64,000 bases of DNA from CANKHA01 sp035652315 (lineage in GTDB: Bacteria; Pseudomonadota; Alphaproteobacteria; Rhizobiales; Xanthobacteraceae): the NCBI GenBank assembly GCA_035652315.1, contig DASREA010000048.1, positions 3,269 through 67,268 of the forward strand, in the 5' to 3' direction. Of this stretch, positions 8,367 to 16,965 are shown piece after piece. The notes beneath the pieces were generated by a model. That model was not told where the DNA came from. It saw only the letters and a program-made list of their open reading frames with translations, and did no database searches. The position numbers and the translations under genes are program-made. Numbering within the stretch: the first letter of the stretch is position 1; each line of letters starts with the position of its first letter.

Positions 8367-8933
8367 ATGCCTTACCGAGTCACGGATGTTCGCACTATTT
8401 TTGACGGCTGGACGAAATTCCTGACCGCCAGGCTGCGCACGGCCGCAGGCATCGAGGTGGAGCGCGTCATTCTCGATCACGGCCGCGCGGCGGCCGTGCT
8501 GCCTTACGATCCGCAACGCCGCGTCGCGCTCCTGGTGACGCAGCCGCGCGCGCCGCTGCTTTATCTCGGCGAGGCAGCCGAGATGCTCGAAGTCATCGCC
8601 GGCCGTGCTGGCGACGAGGACGCGGCCGCGGCGGCGCGTCGCGAAGCGATGGAAGAAGCGGGCTTGAATCTCCGCGATCTCGAAGAGGTCGCCGATTGCT
8701 GGCCCACCCCCGGCATCTCGACCGAGCGCGTAGCGCTGTTTCTTGCCAGCTATGCCGAAACCGACCGCATCGGGAGCGGCGGCGGCGCCGATGGCGAGCA
8801 TGAGGACATCAGCATCACGGAAATGCCGCTGCGTGAGCTCGAAAAACTCGCGAAGGACGGAAAACTGGCGGACATGAAAACGCTGGTTCTCGTGCAGGCC
8901 CTACTGCTGCGCCGGCCCGATCTGTTTGTTTGA
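8367..8933 (+). CDS. NUDIX hydrolase
   Basis: 188 residues, of the ADP-ribose/GDP-mannose pyrophosphatase-like group. The Nudix box runs about residues 79-100 and ends in REAMEEAGL with the metal-binding glutamates; the spacing between its first Gly and the conserved Glu is one residue shorter than consensus. Upstream ILDHGRAAAVLPYD and downstream TPGISTERVALF blocks fit the NudF/GDP-mannose branch. I chose ATG 8367 (MPYRVTDVRT). An earlier in-frame ATG at 8289 adds 26 residues and lies next to the SDR start. The reaction would be hydrolysis of a nucleoside diphosphate linked to another moiety; the substrate is uncertain. Confidence 0.85.
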   Translation: MPYRVTDVRTIFDGWTKFLTARLRTAAGIEVERVILDHGRAAAVLPYDPQRRVALLVTQPRAPLLYLGEAAEMLEVIAGRAGDEDAAAAARREAMEEAGLNLRDLEEVADCWPTPGISTERVALFLASYAETDRIGSGGGADGEHEDISITEMPLRELEKLAKDGKLADMKTLVLVQALLLRRPDLFV

Positions 8934-9451
8934 GACTGGTCGCGCCGAGGCGGCTTTCCGGGAGCGCAACGCGGCCGTGTTTCTCCCCAGTGTTATCAAC
9001 AGATAAAGGCCGTGCGCCATTTCGATTGCTTTGCCGCAGGCGGGCGCTATCCTGATCACAGATCACTCATGGACGGCTTGCTGGACATGAGGATCGCCTC
9101 GACCAGATCGGTCAGGGATGCGGCGACCGCTACCGGAGCTGCGTTTTGATGGCTGGTTTGATCCTGGTTCTCGGCGGTTGGTAGCAACAGCCTGAGAACG
9201 TGGCGGGCGGGCGCAAGCTCGCCCGTCATGTTTTTTGGCGGCAAGTCCGGTCCCGGCGATGCGGCGAATGCGAAAGCGGACGTCGGTTCACGCAACACTT
9301 CACTAGGCAAGCTCGGTAATCGCAGCGTTTCCGCACGTTGCCGTGGATTTTCTCGGCCAAGGGCCGACACCGTTCTTGACCCAGCGCAAACGGCTATAAC
9401 CTGCGGCGGCCTAGGTATTGCGGCCTGACTTCACTCGCTGGGAGCACTTCG
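8934..9451. other. Intergenic region of 518 bases without a credible gene
   Basis: No reading frame here has coding character. A hairpin CGGGCG (9208-9213) with CGCCCG (9220-9225) is followed by TTTTTT at 9231-9236 and could terminate plus-strand transcription. A TATAAC lies near 9394 before the acyl-CoA synthetase gene, but its possible -35 (TTGACC) is too close for a standard promoter. Nothing else stands out. Confidence 0.5.
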
Positions 9452-12142
9452 GTGTCCACCTACCGCCTGGACAACCTCCTCGCCCCAAGGGCCGTGGCGG
9501 TCGTTGGGGCAAGCCCGCGTCCCGACTCCCTCGGTCGGGCCATTGTGACCAATTTGAAAGCCGGTGGATTCCGCAGGCCGATCCATATCGTCAACCCGAA
9601 CCATGGGGAGATCGACGGCATGGTCTGCCTGCCGGCGATCAAAGCGCTTCCACTGGACGTGGATCTGGCGATCGTTGCCACGCCGCCGGCCGCCGTCCCG
9701 GGCCTCGTTGCCGAGGCTGGCGAACATGGCATCCCGACGGCCGTGGTCCTTACCGCGGGCCTCGGCCACGGCCCCGGATCGCTGTGCGAAGCCGCCGCCA
9801 AGGCCGCGCGGCGCTTCGGCCTGCGGCTGGTCGGCCCCAATTGCCTCGGGGTGATCGCTCCTTTTGCTGATCTCAATGCAAGTTTCGCCGCGGCGATGCC
9901 CGAGCGCGGCGATCTCGCCCTCATTTCACAATCGGGCGCGATTGCCGCCGGCCTCGTCGAATGGGCGGCCCGTCGCGGGGTCGGATTTTCCGCTGTCGTT
10001 TCCATTGGCGACAGCGCTGACGTCGATGCCGGCGACCTTCTCGATTTCTTCGCCGTCGATCGCAACACGCGGGCGATCCTGCTCTATCTTGAAGCGGTCA
10101 CTCATCCGCGCAAGTTCATGTCCGCCGCGCGCGCGGCCGCGCGCGTCAAGCCGGTCGTCGTGATCAAATCCGGGCGTAATCCACGCGGCGCGAAGGCCGC
10201 TTCGACCCATACCGGCGCCTTGGCCGGTTCCGATGCCGTCTATGACGCCGCATTTCGCCGCGCCGGGCTGTTGCGCGTTTTCGATCTCGACGAGCTGTTC
10301 GACGCCGCCGAAACGCTTGGGCGCATCCAGCCGTTTTCCGGAAGACGCCTCGCCATTTTGACCAACGGCGGCGGCATCGGCGTATTGGCAACCGATCGCC
10401 TGGTCGAGCTCGGTGGCACCCCGGCGGAGATTTCGCCGCAGACGATAAAGCAGCTCGATGCCATCCTGCCGTCGACCTGGTCCAAGTCCAACCCGGTAGA
10501 CATTATCGGCGACGCTGATGCCCGGCGCTATTCGGCTGCGCTTGAAGCACTTTTAGGCGATCCCGAGAACGACGCGGTTCTTGTGCTCAACGTAACGACA
10601 GCCATGGCTGCCGCGACCGAGACTGCAAAGGCTATCGCCGCCACGATCGAGAACGCAGATGCGGCGTCGCTCGGCCGCAAACCGGTCTTCGCCGTCTGGC
10701 TCGGCGAAAACCACGCGCTCGCGGAGACTTTCGCCAAAGCCCGCATCCCGCATTTTACAACCGAGAGCGATGCGGTCCGCGGGTTCATGCATGTCGTGCG
10801 TTATTGCGAGGCGCGCGACGACTTGCTGCAAACGCCGCCAAGCCTGCCTGAAGACTTCTCCCCGAGCCCCGAGGCCGCGCGGAGCGTTGTGCAGGCCGCC
10901 CTCGCCGAACGGCGGTCCTGGCTCGATCCCATCGAGGCAGACAGATTGTTGCAAGCTTACGCCATACCGCACGCGCCGGTACTTCTCGCCAAAACAGCGG
11001 AAGATGCCGCGGCTGCGAGCCGGCCGTTCTTGAAGGCCGGTCAGAATGTCGCGGTGAAAATCGCGTCGAAGGAGATCCAGCATAAATTCGACGTCGGTGG
11101 CGTGCGGCTCGATCTTGCGAACGAAAGCGCGGTGCGGCAGGCAGCGGCTGATATCCTCGCGCAGGCGCGGCAAGCAAGGCCCGAAGCTCGGATTGACGGC
11201 CTCCTGGTGCAGCCCATGATCGCGCGCGCCGACGCGCGCGAGCTTATCATCGGCCTTGCGGATGATGCGACCTTTGGTCCGGTGATCGTTTTCGGCCACG
11301 GCGGCACTGCGGTGGAAGTCATCAATGACAAGGCATTGGCGCTACCGCCGCTCGATCTCAAGCTGGCGCATGATCTGATCGGCCGCACGCGCGTTTCGCG
11401 GCTGCTCAAGGCCTATCGCAATATCCCTGCCGCCGACGAACGTGCAATCGCCCTCGTGCTGGTCAAGGTCGCCCAGCTCGCCGCGGATATTCCGGAAATT
11501 CGAGAGATCGACATCAATCCGCTGCTCGCGGATGCAGCGGGAGTCATCGCCGTCGATGCACGGGTGCGCGTGGCGCCGATCGAGACCGACCATAAGGGCG
11601 GTCATCCGCGCTTTGCGCTGCGGCCTTATCCGAAGGAATGGGAGCGGGAACTGCGACTGAACGACGGCACAACCGTCCGCGCGCGGCCGGTCCGTCCGGA
11701 AGACGAGCCAATGTTTCACCAGTTTCTCAAGCGTGTCACAACCGCCGATCTGCGCTTGCGTTTTTTCGCACCGATCAAGGAATTGAGCCATGCCTTCGTA
11801 GCCCGGCTGACGCAGCTCGACTACGGGCGGGCGATCGCTTTCGTCGCGCTCGACGAGCGCGGCGGAATGCTCGGGGTCGTGCGGTTGCACGCCGATGCCA
11901 ATTACGAAAACGGGGAATATGCGATCCTGGTGCGTTCCGATCTCAAAGGCCGCGGCCTCGGCTGGGCGCTGATGCAGCTCATTATCGATTATGCACGACA
12001 GGAAGGATTGAAGCGGATCGAGGGCCAAGTCCTTAGCGAAAACACCGTGATGCTGGACATGTGCGGGGAGCTCGGATTCCGCATCGAAGCAAATCCGGAC
12101 GATCCGCAATTAAGGACCGTATCGCTCGCGTTGCGGCCCTAG
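9452..12142 (+). CDS. NDP-forming acyl-CoA synthetase fused to a GNAT acetyltransferase (Pat/YfiQ-like)
   Basis: 896 residues. Order: CoA-binding Rossmann domain (about 1-130, VVGASPRPDSLGRA), succinyl-CoA-ligase-like domain (150-460) with a catalytic-type His at H253 in STHTGALAGS, ATP-grasp domain (480-700), and a C-terminal GNAT domain (about 725-896) with the acetyl-CoA loop LKGRGLGWAL. This is the layout of the protein lysine acetyltransferase Pat, which represses acetyl- and propionyl-CoA synthetases by acetylation. Because the phosphorylated His is kept, it may also make acyl-CoA (acid + ATP + CoA). Start GTG 9452 has GGGAG seven bases upstream. It converges on prpB, which makes a link with propionyl-CoA metabolism attractive but inferred. 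Confidence 0.87.
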   Translation: MSTYRLDNLLAPRAVAVVGASPRPDSLGRAIVTNLKAGGFRRPIHIVNPNHGEIDGMVCLPAIKALPLDVDLAIVATPPAAVPGLVAEAGEHGIPTAVVLTAGLGHGPGSLCEAAAKAARRFGLRLVGPNCLGVIAPFADLNASFAAAMPERGDLALISQSGAIAAGLVEWAARRGVGFSAVVSIGDSADVDAGDLLDFFAVDRNTRAILLYLEAVTHPRKFMSAARAAARVKPVVVIKSGRNPRGAKAASTHTGALAGSDAVYDAAFRRAGLLRVFDLDELFDAAETLGRIQPFSGRRLAILTNGGGIGVLATDRLVELGGTPAEISPQTIKQLDAILPSTWSKSNPVDIIGDADARRYSAALEALLGDPENDAVLVLNVTTAMAAATETAKAIAATIENADAASLGRKPVFAVWLGENHALAETFAKARIPHFTTESDAVRGFMHVVRYCEARDDLLQTPPSLPEDFSPSPEAARSVVQAALAERRSWLDPIEADRLLQAYAIPHAPVLLAKTAEDAAAASRPFLKAGQNVAVKIASKEIQHKFDVGGVRLDLANESAVRQAAADILAQARQARPEARIDGLLVQPMIARADARELIIGLADDATFGPVIVFGHGGTAVEVINDKALALPPLDLKLAHDLIGRTRVSRLLKAYRNIPAADERAIALVLVKVAQLAADIPEIREIDINPLLADAAGVIAVDARVRVAPIETDHKGGHPRFALRPYPKEWERELRLNDGTTVRARPVRPEDEPMFHQFLKRVTTADLRLRFFAPIKELSHAFVARLTQLDYGRAIAFVALDERGGMLGVVRLHADANYENGEYAILVRSDLKGRGLGWALMQLIIDYARQEGLKRIEGQVLSENTVMLDMCGELGFRIEANPDDPQLRTVSLALRP

Positions 12143-12165
12143 GCGCGCACGTTGCGGCAGCCGAA

Positions 12166-13083
12166 CTATCTCCGCTTGGTTTCGGGGAGCGCCGAGGCGA
12201 CGATGGAGGCATCGAGCGCCTCGTAATCGCCATAGCCGAGCGTGCTGTAAAGCTCGGCACGGGTCTGCATGTCGTCGATCATCTTTTGCGTGCCGCCATC
12301 GCGCTTGATCGCCGCATAGAGCCGCGCCTGCGCTTTGTTGGCGACGCGCAAGGAACTCACCGGCCAAATGATCATCTTGTACCCCATGTCCTCGAACTCG
12401 CGCGCGGTGAAGAACGGAGTCATGCCGAATTCGGTCATGTTGGCGAGAAGCGGCACGCCAGGCAGCCGCCGGGCGAATTCTCGAAACATCTCGGCGCTGG
12501 TCAGGGCTTCCGGAAAAATGGCATCGGCGCCCGCCGCCACATAGGACTTTGCCCGCGCCACTGCCCCGTCCATGCCTTCGGACGCCACGGCGTCCGTGCG
12601 CGCGATGATGTAGAGGTGCGTTCGCGCGCGCGCCGCCGCCGCGATCTTCGCCGCCATGTCGCGGCTGTCGGCCAAGCGCTTGTCGTTCAGATGGCCGCAT
12701 TTCTTGGGTAGAAGCTGATCTTCGATATGCACGGCGGCAGCGCCGTTGTCTTCAAAGGCGCGCACCATATGCATGACGTTGAGCACTTCGCCATAGCCGG
12801 TATCGCCGTCGACTAGCACAGGCAAGCCGCTGGCCCGGCTGACTTGGCGGATGAAAAAGCACACTTCATCGACCGTGATGACACCGAGGTCGGGCAGGCC
12901 CATACTGGCGCTCATCGCCGCGCCGGAAAGATAAAGCGCTTTGAAGCCGGCGGCTTTCGCCTGCAAGGCCGCCATCCCGTTATGCGCGCCGGGGATTTGC
13001 AGGATCGCGCGCTGCTCGAGAAGAGCGCGGAACCGTTCCCCGGCGGGACGCTCGGGAAGATCGGACGCCGACAAATAGGTCAT
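12166..13083 (-). CDS. prpB: Methylisocitrate lyase-type isocitrate lyase/PEP mutase family protein
   Basis: 305 residues. PrpB cleaves 2-methylisocitrate to pyruvate and succinate, the last step of the 2-methylcitrate cycle. The catalytic KKCGH motif is at residues 127-131, after the metal-binding VDGDTGYG block and VHIEDQ. The IARTDA and PLLANMTEFG-type blocks also match. Related oxaloacetate or carboxyvinyl-carboxyphosphonate enzymes share parts of this, but the prpC and prpD neighbours support the name. It lies 11 bases after the stop of prpC and is last in the apparent long minus-strand operon. No regulator of the PrpR type is adjacent. Confidence 0.87.
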   Translation of the reverse strand: MTYLSASDLPERPAGERFRALLEQRAILQIPGAHNGMAALQAKAAGFKALYLSGAAMSASMGLPDLGVITVDEVCFFIRQVSRASGLPVLVDGDTGYGEVLNVMHMVRAFEDNGAAAVHIEDQLLPKKCGHLNDKRLADSRDMAAKIAAAARARTHLYIIARTDAVASEGMDGAVARAKSYVAAGADAIFPEALTSAEMFREFARRLPGVPLLANMTEFGMTPFFTAREFEDMGYKMIIWPVSSLRVANKAQARLYAAIKRDGGTQKMIDDMQTRAELYSTLGYGDYEALDASIVASALPETKRR

Positions 13084-13094
13084 CCCCTGCCCTT

Positions 13095-14270
13095 TCAGCT
13101 ATGCGCCGCCTGCTTGGCGTCTGCGACGCGTTGCTTCAGCGGTACGAACTTCCTCGGCTCCGGCCCGACATAATTCGCCGTCGGACGGATGATCTTGTTG
13201 TCGATTCGCTGCTCAATGATATGAGCGCACCATCCGGAGGTGCGCGCAATGACGAACAGCGGCGTAAACATGGCGGCCGGGACGCCGAGCAGATGGTACG
13301 AGACGGCGCTGAACCAGTCGAGATTGGCGAACATCTTTTTTACTTCCGCCATGACCCGCTCGATGCGATCGGCGATTTCGAAAAGCGTTTCCTCATTCTT
13401 CTCTTTGGCGAGCCTCCGCGCGACATCTTTAATGATCCGGTTGCGGGGGTCGGCAATCGTGTAGACCGGATGCCCGAATCCGATGATCAATTCCTTGGCT
13501 TGCAGCCGCCGCCTTATGTCGGCCTCCGCGTCGTCGGCATTGCGATAGCGCCGCTGAATCTCGAACGCCACTTCGTTGGCGCCGCCGTGCTTGGGTCCGC
13601 GCAAGGCGCCGATCGCGCCAGTCACCGCGGAATAGACGTCGGAGCCGGTGCCGGCGATGGTCCGCGCCGTGAAGGTTGAGGCATTGAATTCGTGCTCGGC
13701 ATATAAAATCAGCGACGTGTGCATCGCGCGCACGGCCTCGGCGTCGGGCGGTTCACCGTGCAGCAGGTGCAAGAAATGGCCGCCAATGCTGTCGTCATCG
13801 GTTTCGACGTCAATGGTGCGGCCGCCATGCGTGTAGTGGTACCAATACAGCAGCATCGAGCCGAGCGACGCCATCAGCCGGTCGCCGATATAGCGGGCGC
13901 CGTCTTGATTATGATCCGGCGCCTCCGGCAGCAGGCAGCCCAGCACCGAAACCGCCGTGCGCATGACGTCCATTGGATGCGCTGTCCGCGGCAGCAATTC
14001 CAGTGCCCGCCGCATCGCGGGCGGCAGCGCCCGGAGCGATTTCAGCTTGGCTTTGTAAGCGGCAAGCTGCGCTTCAGTCGGCAACGTGCCGTGGACCAGA
14101 AGATGCGCGATCTCCTCGAATTCGCATTGCTCGGCGATGTCGAGGATATCATAGCCGCGATAATGCAGGTCGTTGCCGCTGCGGCCGACCGTGCACAGGG
14201 TGGTGTTGCCGGCGACAATGCCCGACAACGCAACCGATTTTTTTGCCGGTGCCTGCGCGACCTTGTTCAT
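13095..14270 (-). CDS. prpC: 2-methylcitrate synthase/citrate synthase family protein
   Basis: 391 residues, the length of type I citrate/2-methylcitrate synthases. PrpC condenses propionyl-CoA with oxaloacetate. The opening LSGIVAGNTTLCTVGRSGND and LHYRGYDI-like block are typical of the methylcitrate/short citrate synthase group. The catalytic His lies in GFGHPVY. GGGAGGG is found 7-9 bases before ATG 14270. It is flanked by prpD (41 bases upstream) and prpB (11 bases downstream). Citrate synthase activity cannot be excluded from sequence, since the two activities overlap in this family. Confidence 0.87.
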   Translation of the reverse strand: MNKVAQAPAKKSVALSGIVAGNTTLCTVGRSGNDLHYRGYDILDIAEQCEFEEIAHLLVHGTLPTEAQLAAYKAKLKSLRALPPAMRRALELLPRTAHPMDVMRTAVSVLGCLLPEAPDHNQDGARYIGDRLMASLGSMLLYWYHYTHGGRTIDVETDDDSIGGHFLHLLHGEPPDAEAVRAMHTSLILYAEHEFNASTFTARTIAGTGSDVYSAVTGAIGALRGPKHGGANEVAFEIQRRYRNADDAEADIRRRLQAKELIIGFGHPVYTIADPRNRIIKDVARRLAKEKNEETLFEIADRIERVMAEVKKMFANLDWFSAVSYHLLGVPAAMFTPLFVIARTSGWCAHIIEQRIDNKIIRPTANYVGPEPRKFVPLKQRVADAKQAAHS

Positions 14271-14311
14271 TGCCGATCCCTCCCCGGCCAGCGCCTAGGC
14301 CTATTCCGCAA

Positions 14312-15826
14312 TCACGCCGGGTAATCAAAGATGCCTGCCGCTACCGGCTTGCCGAGCTGCGCCGGCTCGACGGTCAAGGTCAGTCCCGCCAGATCGTCGC
14401 CCCTGAGCTCCGGCAATTTCGTCACCAATTCCAGAAAGCGATCCTGTTCCTTCGCCGCCACAACGTCCCCGGCGAGCTCACGAAACTTGGCGACATAGTT
14501 CTCCCGCGCGAAAGGGCGCGCCCCAAGTGGATGCGCGTCGGCAAAAGCTATTTCATCCTCCAGCACGCGGCCATCGTCAAAAGTGATTATAACGCGGCCG
14601 CCAAAGGCCTTCTCGTTTGGATCCTGGCTGTGATAGCGGCGCGTCCATTCCGGATCTTCGACGGTGCGGATCTTGTGCCATAGCGCCACGGTCTCGGGCC
14701 GCGCCGCACGCTGCGGCGCATAGGAGCGCTCGTGGTGCCAGGCGGCATCCTGCAACGCGACCGCGAAGATGTACATGATGGAATGGTCGAGGGTTTCCCG
14801 GCTCGCCTTCGGGTCCATCTTTTGCGGATCGTTGGCGCCGGTACCGATGACGAAATGGGTGTGATGACTGGTCAGGATGGTAATGTCGCGGATGCGCGAC
14901 GTGTCGCCAACGGACGGAGAAAGCCGCCGCGCGAGATCGATCAGCGCCTGACTCTGATATTCCGCCGAATGCTCCTTGGTGTATGTCTGGAGAATGCCGC
15001 GCCTCGGTTCGCCGGGCTCGGGCAGCGGAATTTCGTATTCGGCATCGGGGCCGCCGAGCATCCAGGCGATGAAGCCGTCCTCGCCTTCATAGATCGGCGA
15101 CGGCGAAGCTTCGCCGCGCATGGCGCGATCGACGGCCTCGACCGCCATCTTGCCGGCAAAGGCGGGCGCATAAGCTTTCCAGCTGGAAATGTCTCCTTTG
15201 CGCGATTGGCGCGTCGTCGTCGTCACATGCAGGGCCTGCTGTATGGCCTGGTAGGTCTGCTCGACCGGAAGCCCCAGCGCGGCGCCGATGCCGCCGGCAG
15301 CGGAAGGGCCAAGATGGGCGATGTGATCAATCTTGTGCGCGTGCAGGCACATCCCCGTGGTCAGCGCGACTTGGATTTCGTAGCCCGCGGCGATGCCGCG
15401 GAGCAGGTCGGCGCCGGAACGCCGGCAGTGCTGCGCGACGGCGAGAATTGGCGGAATGTTGTCTGCCGGATGCGAATAGTCCGCGGCGAGAAAAGTGTCG
15501 TGGTAATCAAGCTCGCGCACAGCGACGCCGTTCGCCCAGGCCGCCCATTCCGGCGAAACACGCTGCGCCTGCGGCAATCCGAAAACGGTCGCTCCCGGTT
15601 GCAGCACATGGATGCGCGCTTGCGCCCGCGCCCGGGCTACCGGATCGCAGGCCAGCGAAGCGGCTGCCACAGCCGCGTTGTCGATCATGCGATTTTCTAT
15701 CATTTCCACGACGCCGCCGGCGAGCGGCGCAGGATCGCAGGCGACGGCGGCTAGCTTCCAGGCGAGTTGCTCCTTGCGCGGCAGCGTCTCGGCAGATTTG
15801 TAACTGCGTACCTTGTGGATTTTCAC
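14312..15826 (-). CDS. prpD: MmgE/PrpD-family 2-methylcitrate dehydratase
   Basis: 504 residues, close to PrpD of enterobacteria (about 480). PrpD dehydrates 2-methylcitrate to 2-methyl-cis-aconitate without an iron-sulfur cluster. Blocks seen are ELDYHDTFL followed by HPADNIPPIL, HKIDHIAHLGPSAAGG, a lysine-containing SSWKAYAPAFAGK segment and DHSIMYIFAVAL. The start is GTG 15826, six bases after GGAG. It is separated by only 23 bases from the upstream ABC ATPase gene, so the prp genes look like the distal part of the transporter operon. A 2-methylaconitate isomerase (PrpF) or AcnD is not present here, as expected when PrpD is used. Confidence 0.88.
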   Translation of the reverse strand: MKIHKVRSYKSAETLPRKEQLAWKLAAVACDPAPLAGGVVEMIENRMIDNAAVAAASLACDPVARARAQARIHVLQPGATVFGLPQAQRVSPEWAAWANGVAVRELDYHDTFLAADYSHPADNIPPILAVAQHCRRSGADLLRGIAAGYEIQVALTTGMCLHAHKIDHIAHLGPSAAGGIGAALGLPVEQTYQAIQQALHVTTTTRQSRKGDISSWKAYAPAFAGKMAVEAVDRAMRGEASPSPIYEGEDGFIAWMLGGPDAEYEIPLPEPGEPRRGILQTYTKEHSAEYQSQALIDLARRLSPSVGDTSRIRDITILTSHHTHFVIGTGANDPQKMDPKASRETLDHSIMYIFAVALQDAAWHHERSYAPQRAARPETVALWHKIRTVEDPEWTRRYHSQDPNEKAFGGRVIITFDDGRVLEDEIAFADAHPLGARPFARENYVAKFRELAGDVVAAKEQDRFLELVTKLPELRGDDLAGLTLTVEPAQLGKPVAAGIFDYPA

Positions 15827-15849
15827 AGCAGTCTCCGCGGCGGGCGAAT

Positions 15850-16956
15850 CTAGGAAGCCGCTTCGTCGATCATGGTCATCGCTCGTTCCGGCGGCAAGCT
15901 CAGCACGACGGAGGCGCCGACCGGATAGTCATATTCGCGGCGCGCCCGGTGGCGCACCCGAAGTTCCTGTCCTTTCACTGCGATGAGATAATCAATCACC
16001 TCGCCGAGAAAAACCCGCGCGCCGACGGTGCCCGGCACACCTTCGCCGTCGGCCGCCAGGCCGATATCCTCGGGCCGAATGGAGACGATGGCGCGTGCAC
16101 CTGCCGTCAGCGGCGCGGCAAATGTCGTGGCGAACACTCCCTGTTGGGTTTCCACTTCGCCCACCGCGCCAACCGCGGCAGCCTTACGCACCGTGCCGCG
16201 CAGGAAGTTCGTCGACCCGATAAAATCGGCCACAAACTCGGAATTCGGATGACGATAAATCTCCAGAGGCGTGCCGCGCTGGACAATATGCCCCTGATTG
16301 AACACGGCGATCTCGTCCGATAGCGCCAGCGCCTCGGCCTGATCGTGGGTGACATAGACAGCCGTCAAATCGAGTTTCATTTGCAGGCGCTTAAGTTCGA
16401 AGCGCATCTGCTCGCGCAATTTCGCGTCGAGGTTGGAAAGCGGCTCGTCCAGAAGAATAAGACGCGGCTCGGCCACCAGACCGCGCGCCAAGGCAAGCCG
16501 CTGCTGTTGCCCGCCGGAAAGCTGCGTTGCACGCCGCTCCTCGAAGCCGCCGAGCCGCACGGTTTCCAGCGCCGTCTTCACCCGCTGCGCAATGTCGCTT
16601 CTGCTGTAGCGGTGCAGACGCGAAACCCGCAGCGGAAAGGCAACGTTCTCGAATACGCTCATGTGCGGCCAAATGGCGTAGGACTGGAACACCATGCCGA
16701 TCCCACGCTCGGCAGGCGGCACGAAAACGCCCGTTTCCGAATCGAATACCACCCGACCGCCAAGCACGATGCGCCCGCGATCCGGACGCTCCAAACCCGC
16801 GATGCACCGAAGCGTTGTCGTCTTTCCGCAACCCGAAGGTCCGAGAAGCGTGAGGAGACGCCCCTCCGGCACGCTCAGGGCGACGTCGCGAACCGCAGCG
16901 ATGCGGGCGCTGCCCACGCCCGCGAATTCCTTGCCGAGATCCTCAACCTGCAACAT
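15850..16956 (-). CDS. ABC transporter ATP-binding protein, Fe(III)/polyamine-type importer
   Basis: 368 residues. Walker A GPSGCGKTT, Q-loop FQSYAIWPH, signature LSGGQQQR, Walker B LILLDEP and the switch His in VYVTHDQAEA are all intact, followed by a C-terminal TOBE-like regulatory region from about residue 270. It belongs to the FbpC/PotA group that energises importers of iron, spermidine or organic anions. It follows the permease by 9 bases and precedes prpD by 23 bases. With the permease and binding protein just upstream it makes a complete importer. The substrate is not evident; linkage to prpDCB hints at an organic acid, as inference. Confidence 0.92.
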   Translation of the reverse strand: MLQVEDLGKEFAGVGSARIAAVRDVALSVPEGRLLTLLGPSGCGKTTTLRCIAGLERPDRGRIVLGGRVVFDSETGVFVPPAERGIGMVFQSYAIWPHMSVFENVAFPLRVSRLHRYSRSDIAQRVKTALETVRLGGFEERRATQLSGGQQQRLALARGLVAEPRLILLDEPLSNLDAKLREQMRFELKRLQMKLDLTAVYVTHDQAEALALSDEIAVFNQGHIVQRGTPLEIYRHPNSEFVADFIGSTNFLRGTVRKAAAVGAVGEVETQQGVFATTFAAPLTAGARAIVSIRPEDIGLAADGEGVPGTVGARVFLGEVIDYLIAVKGQELRVRHRARREYDYPVGASVVLSLPPERAMTMIDEAAS

Positions 16957-16965
16957 AAAATTCCC

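Noticed and set aside
8993..9001. TTATCAACA resembling a DnaA box
   Set aside because: One mismatch to the consensus and no cluster of boxes, AT-rich unwinding region or replication gene nearby.
9056..9370. A 104-codon minus-strand frame before the acyl-CoA synthetase gene
   Set aside because: No ribosome site, no recognisable motif, and codon use unlike neighbouring genes.
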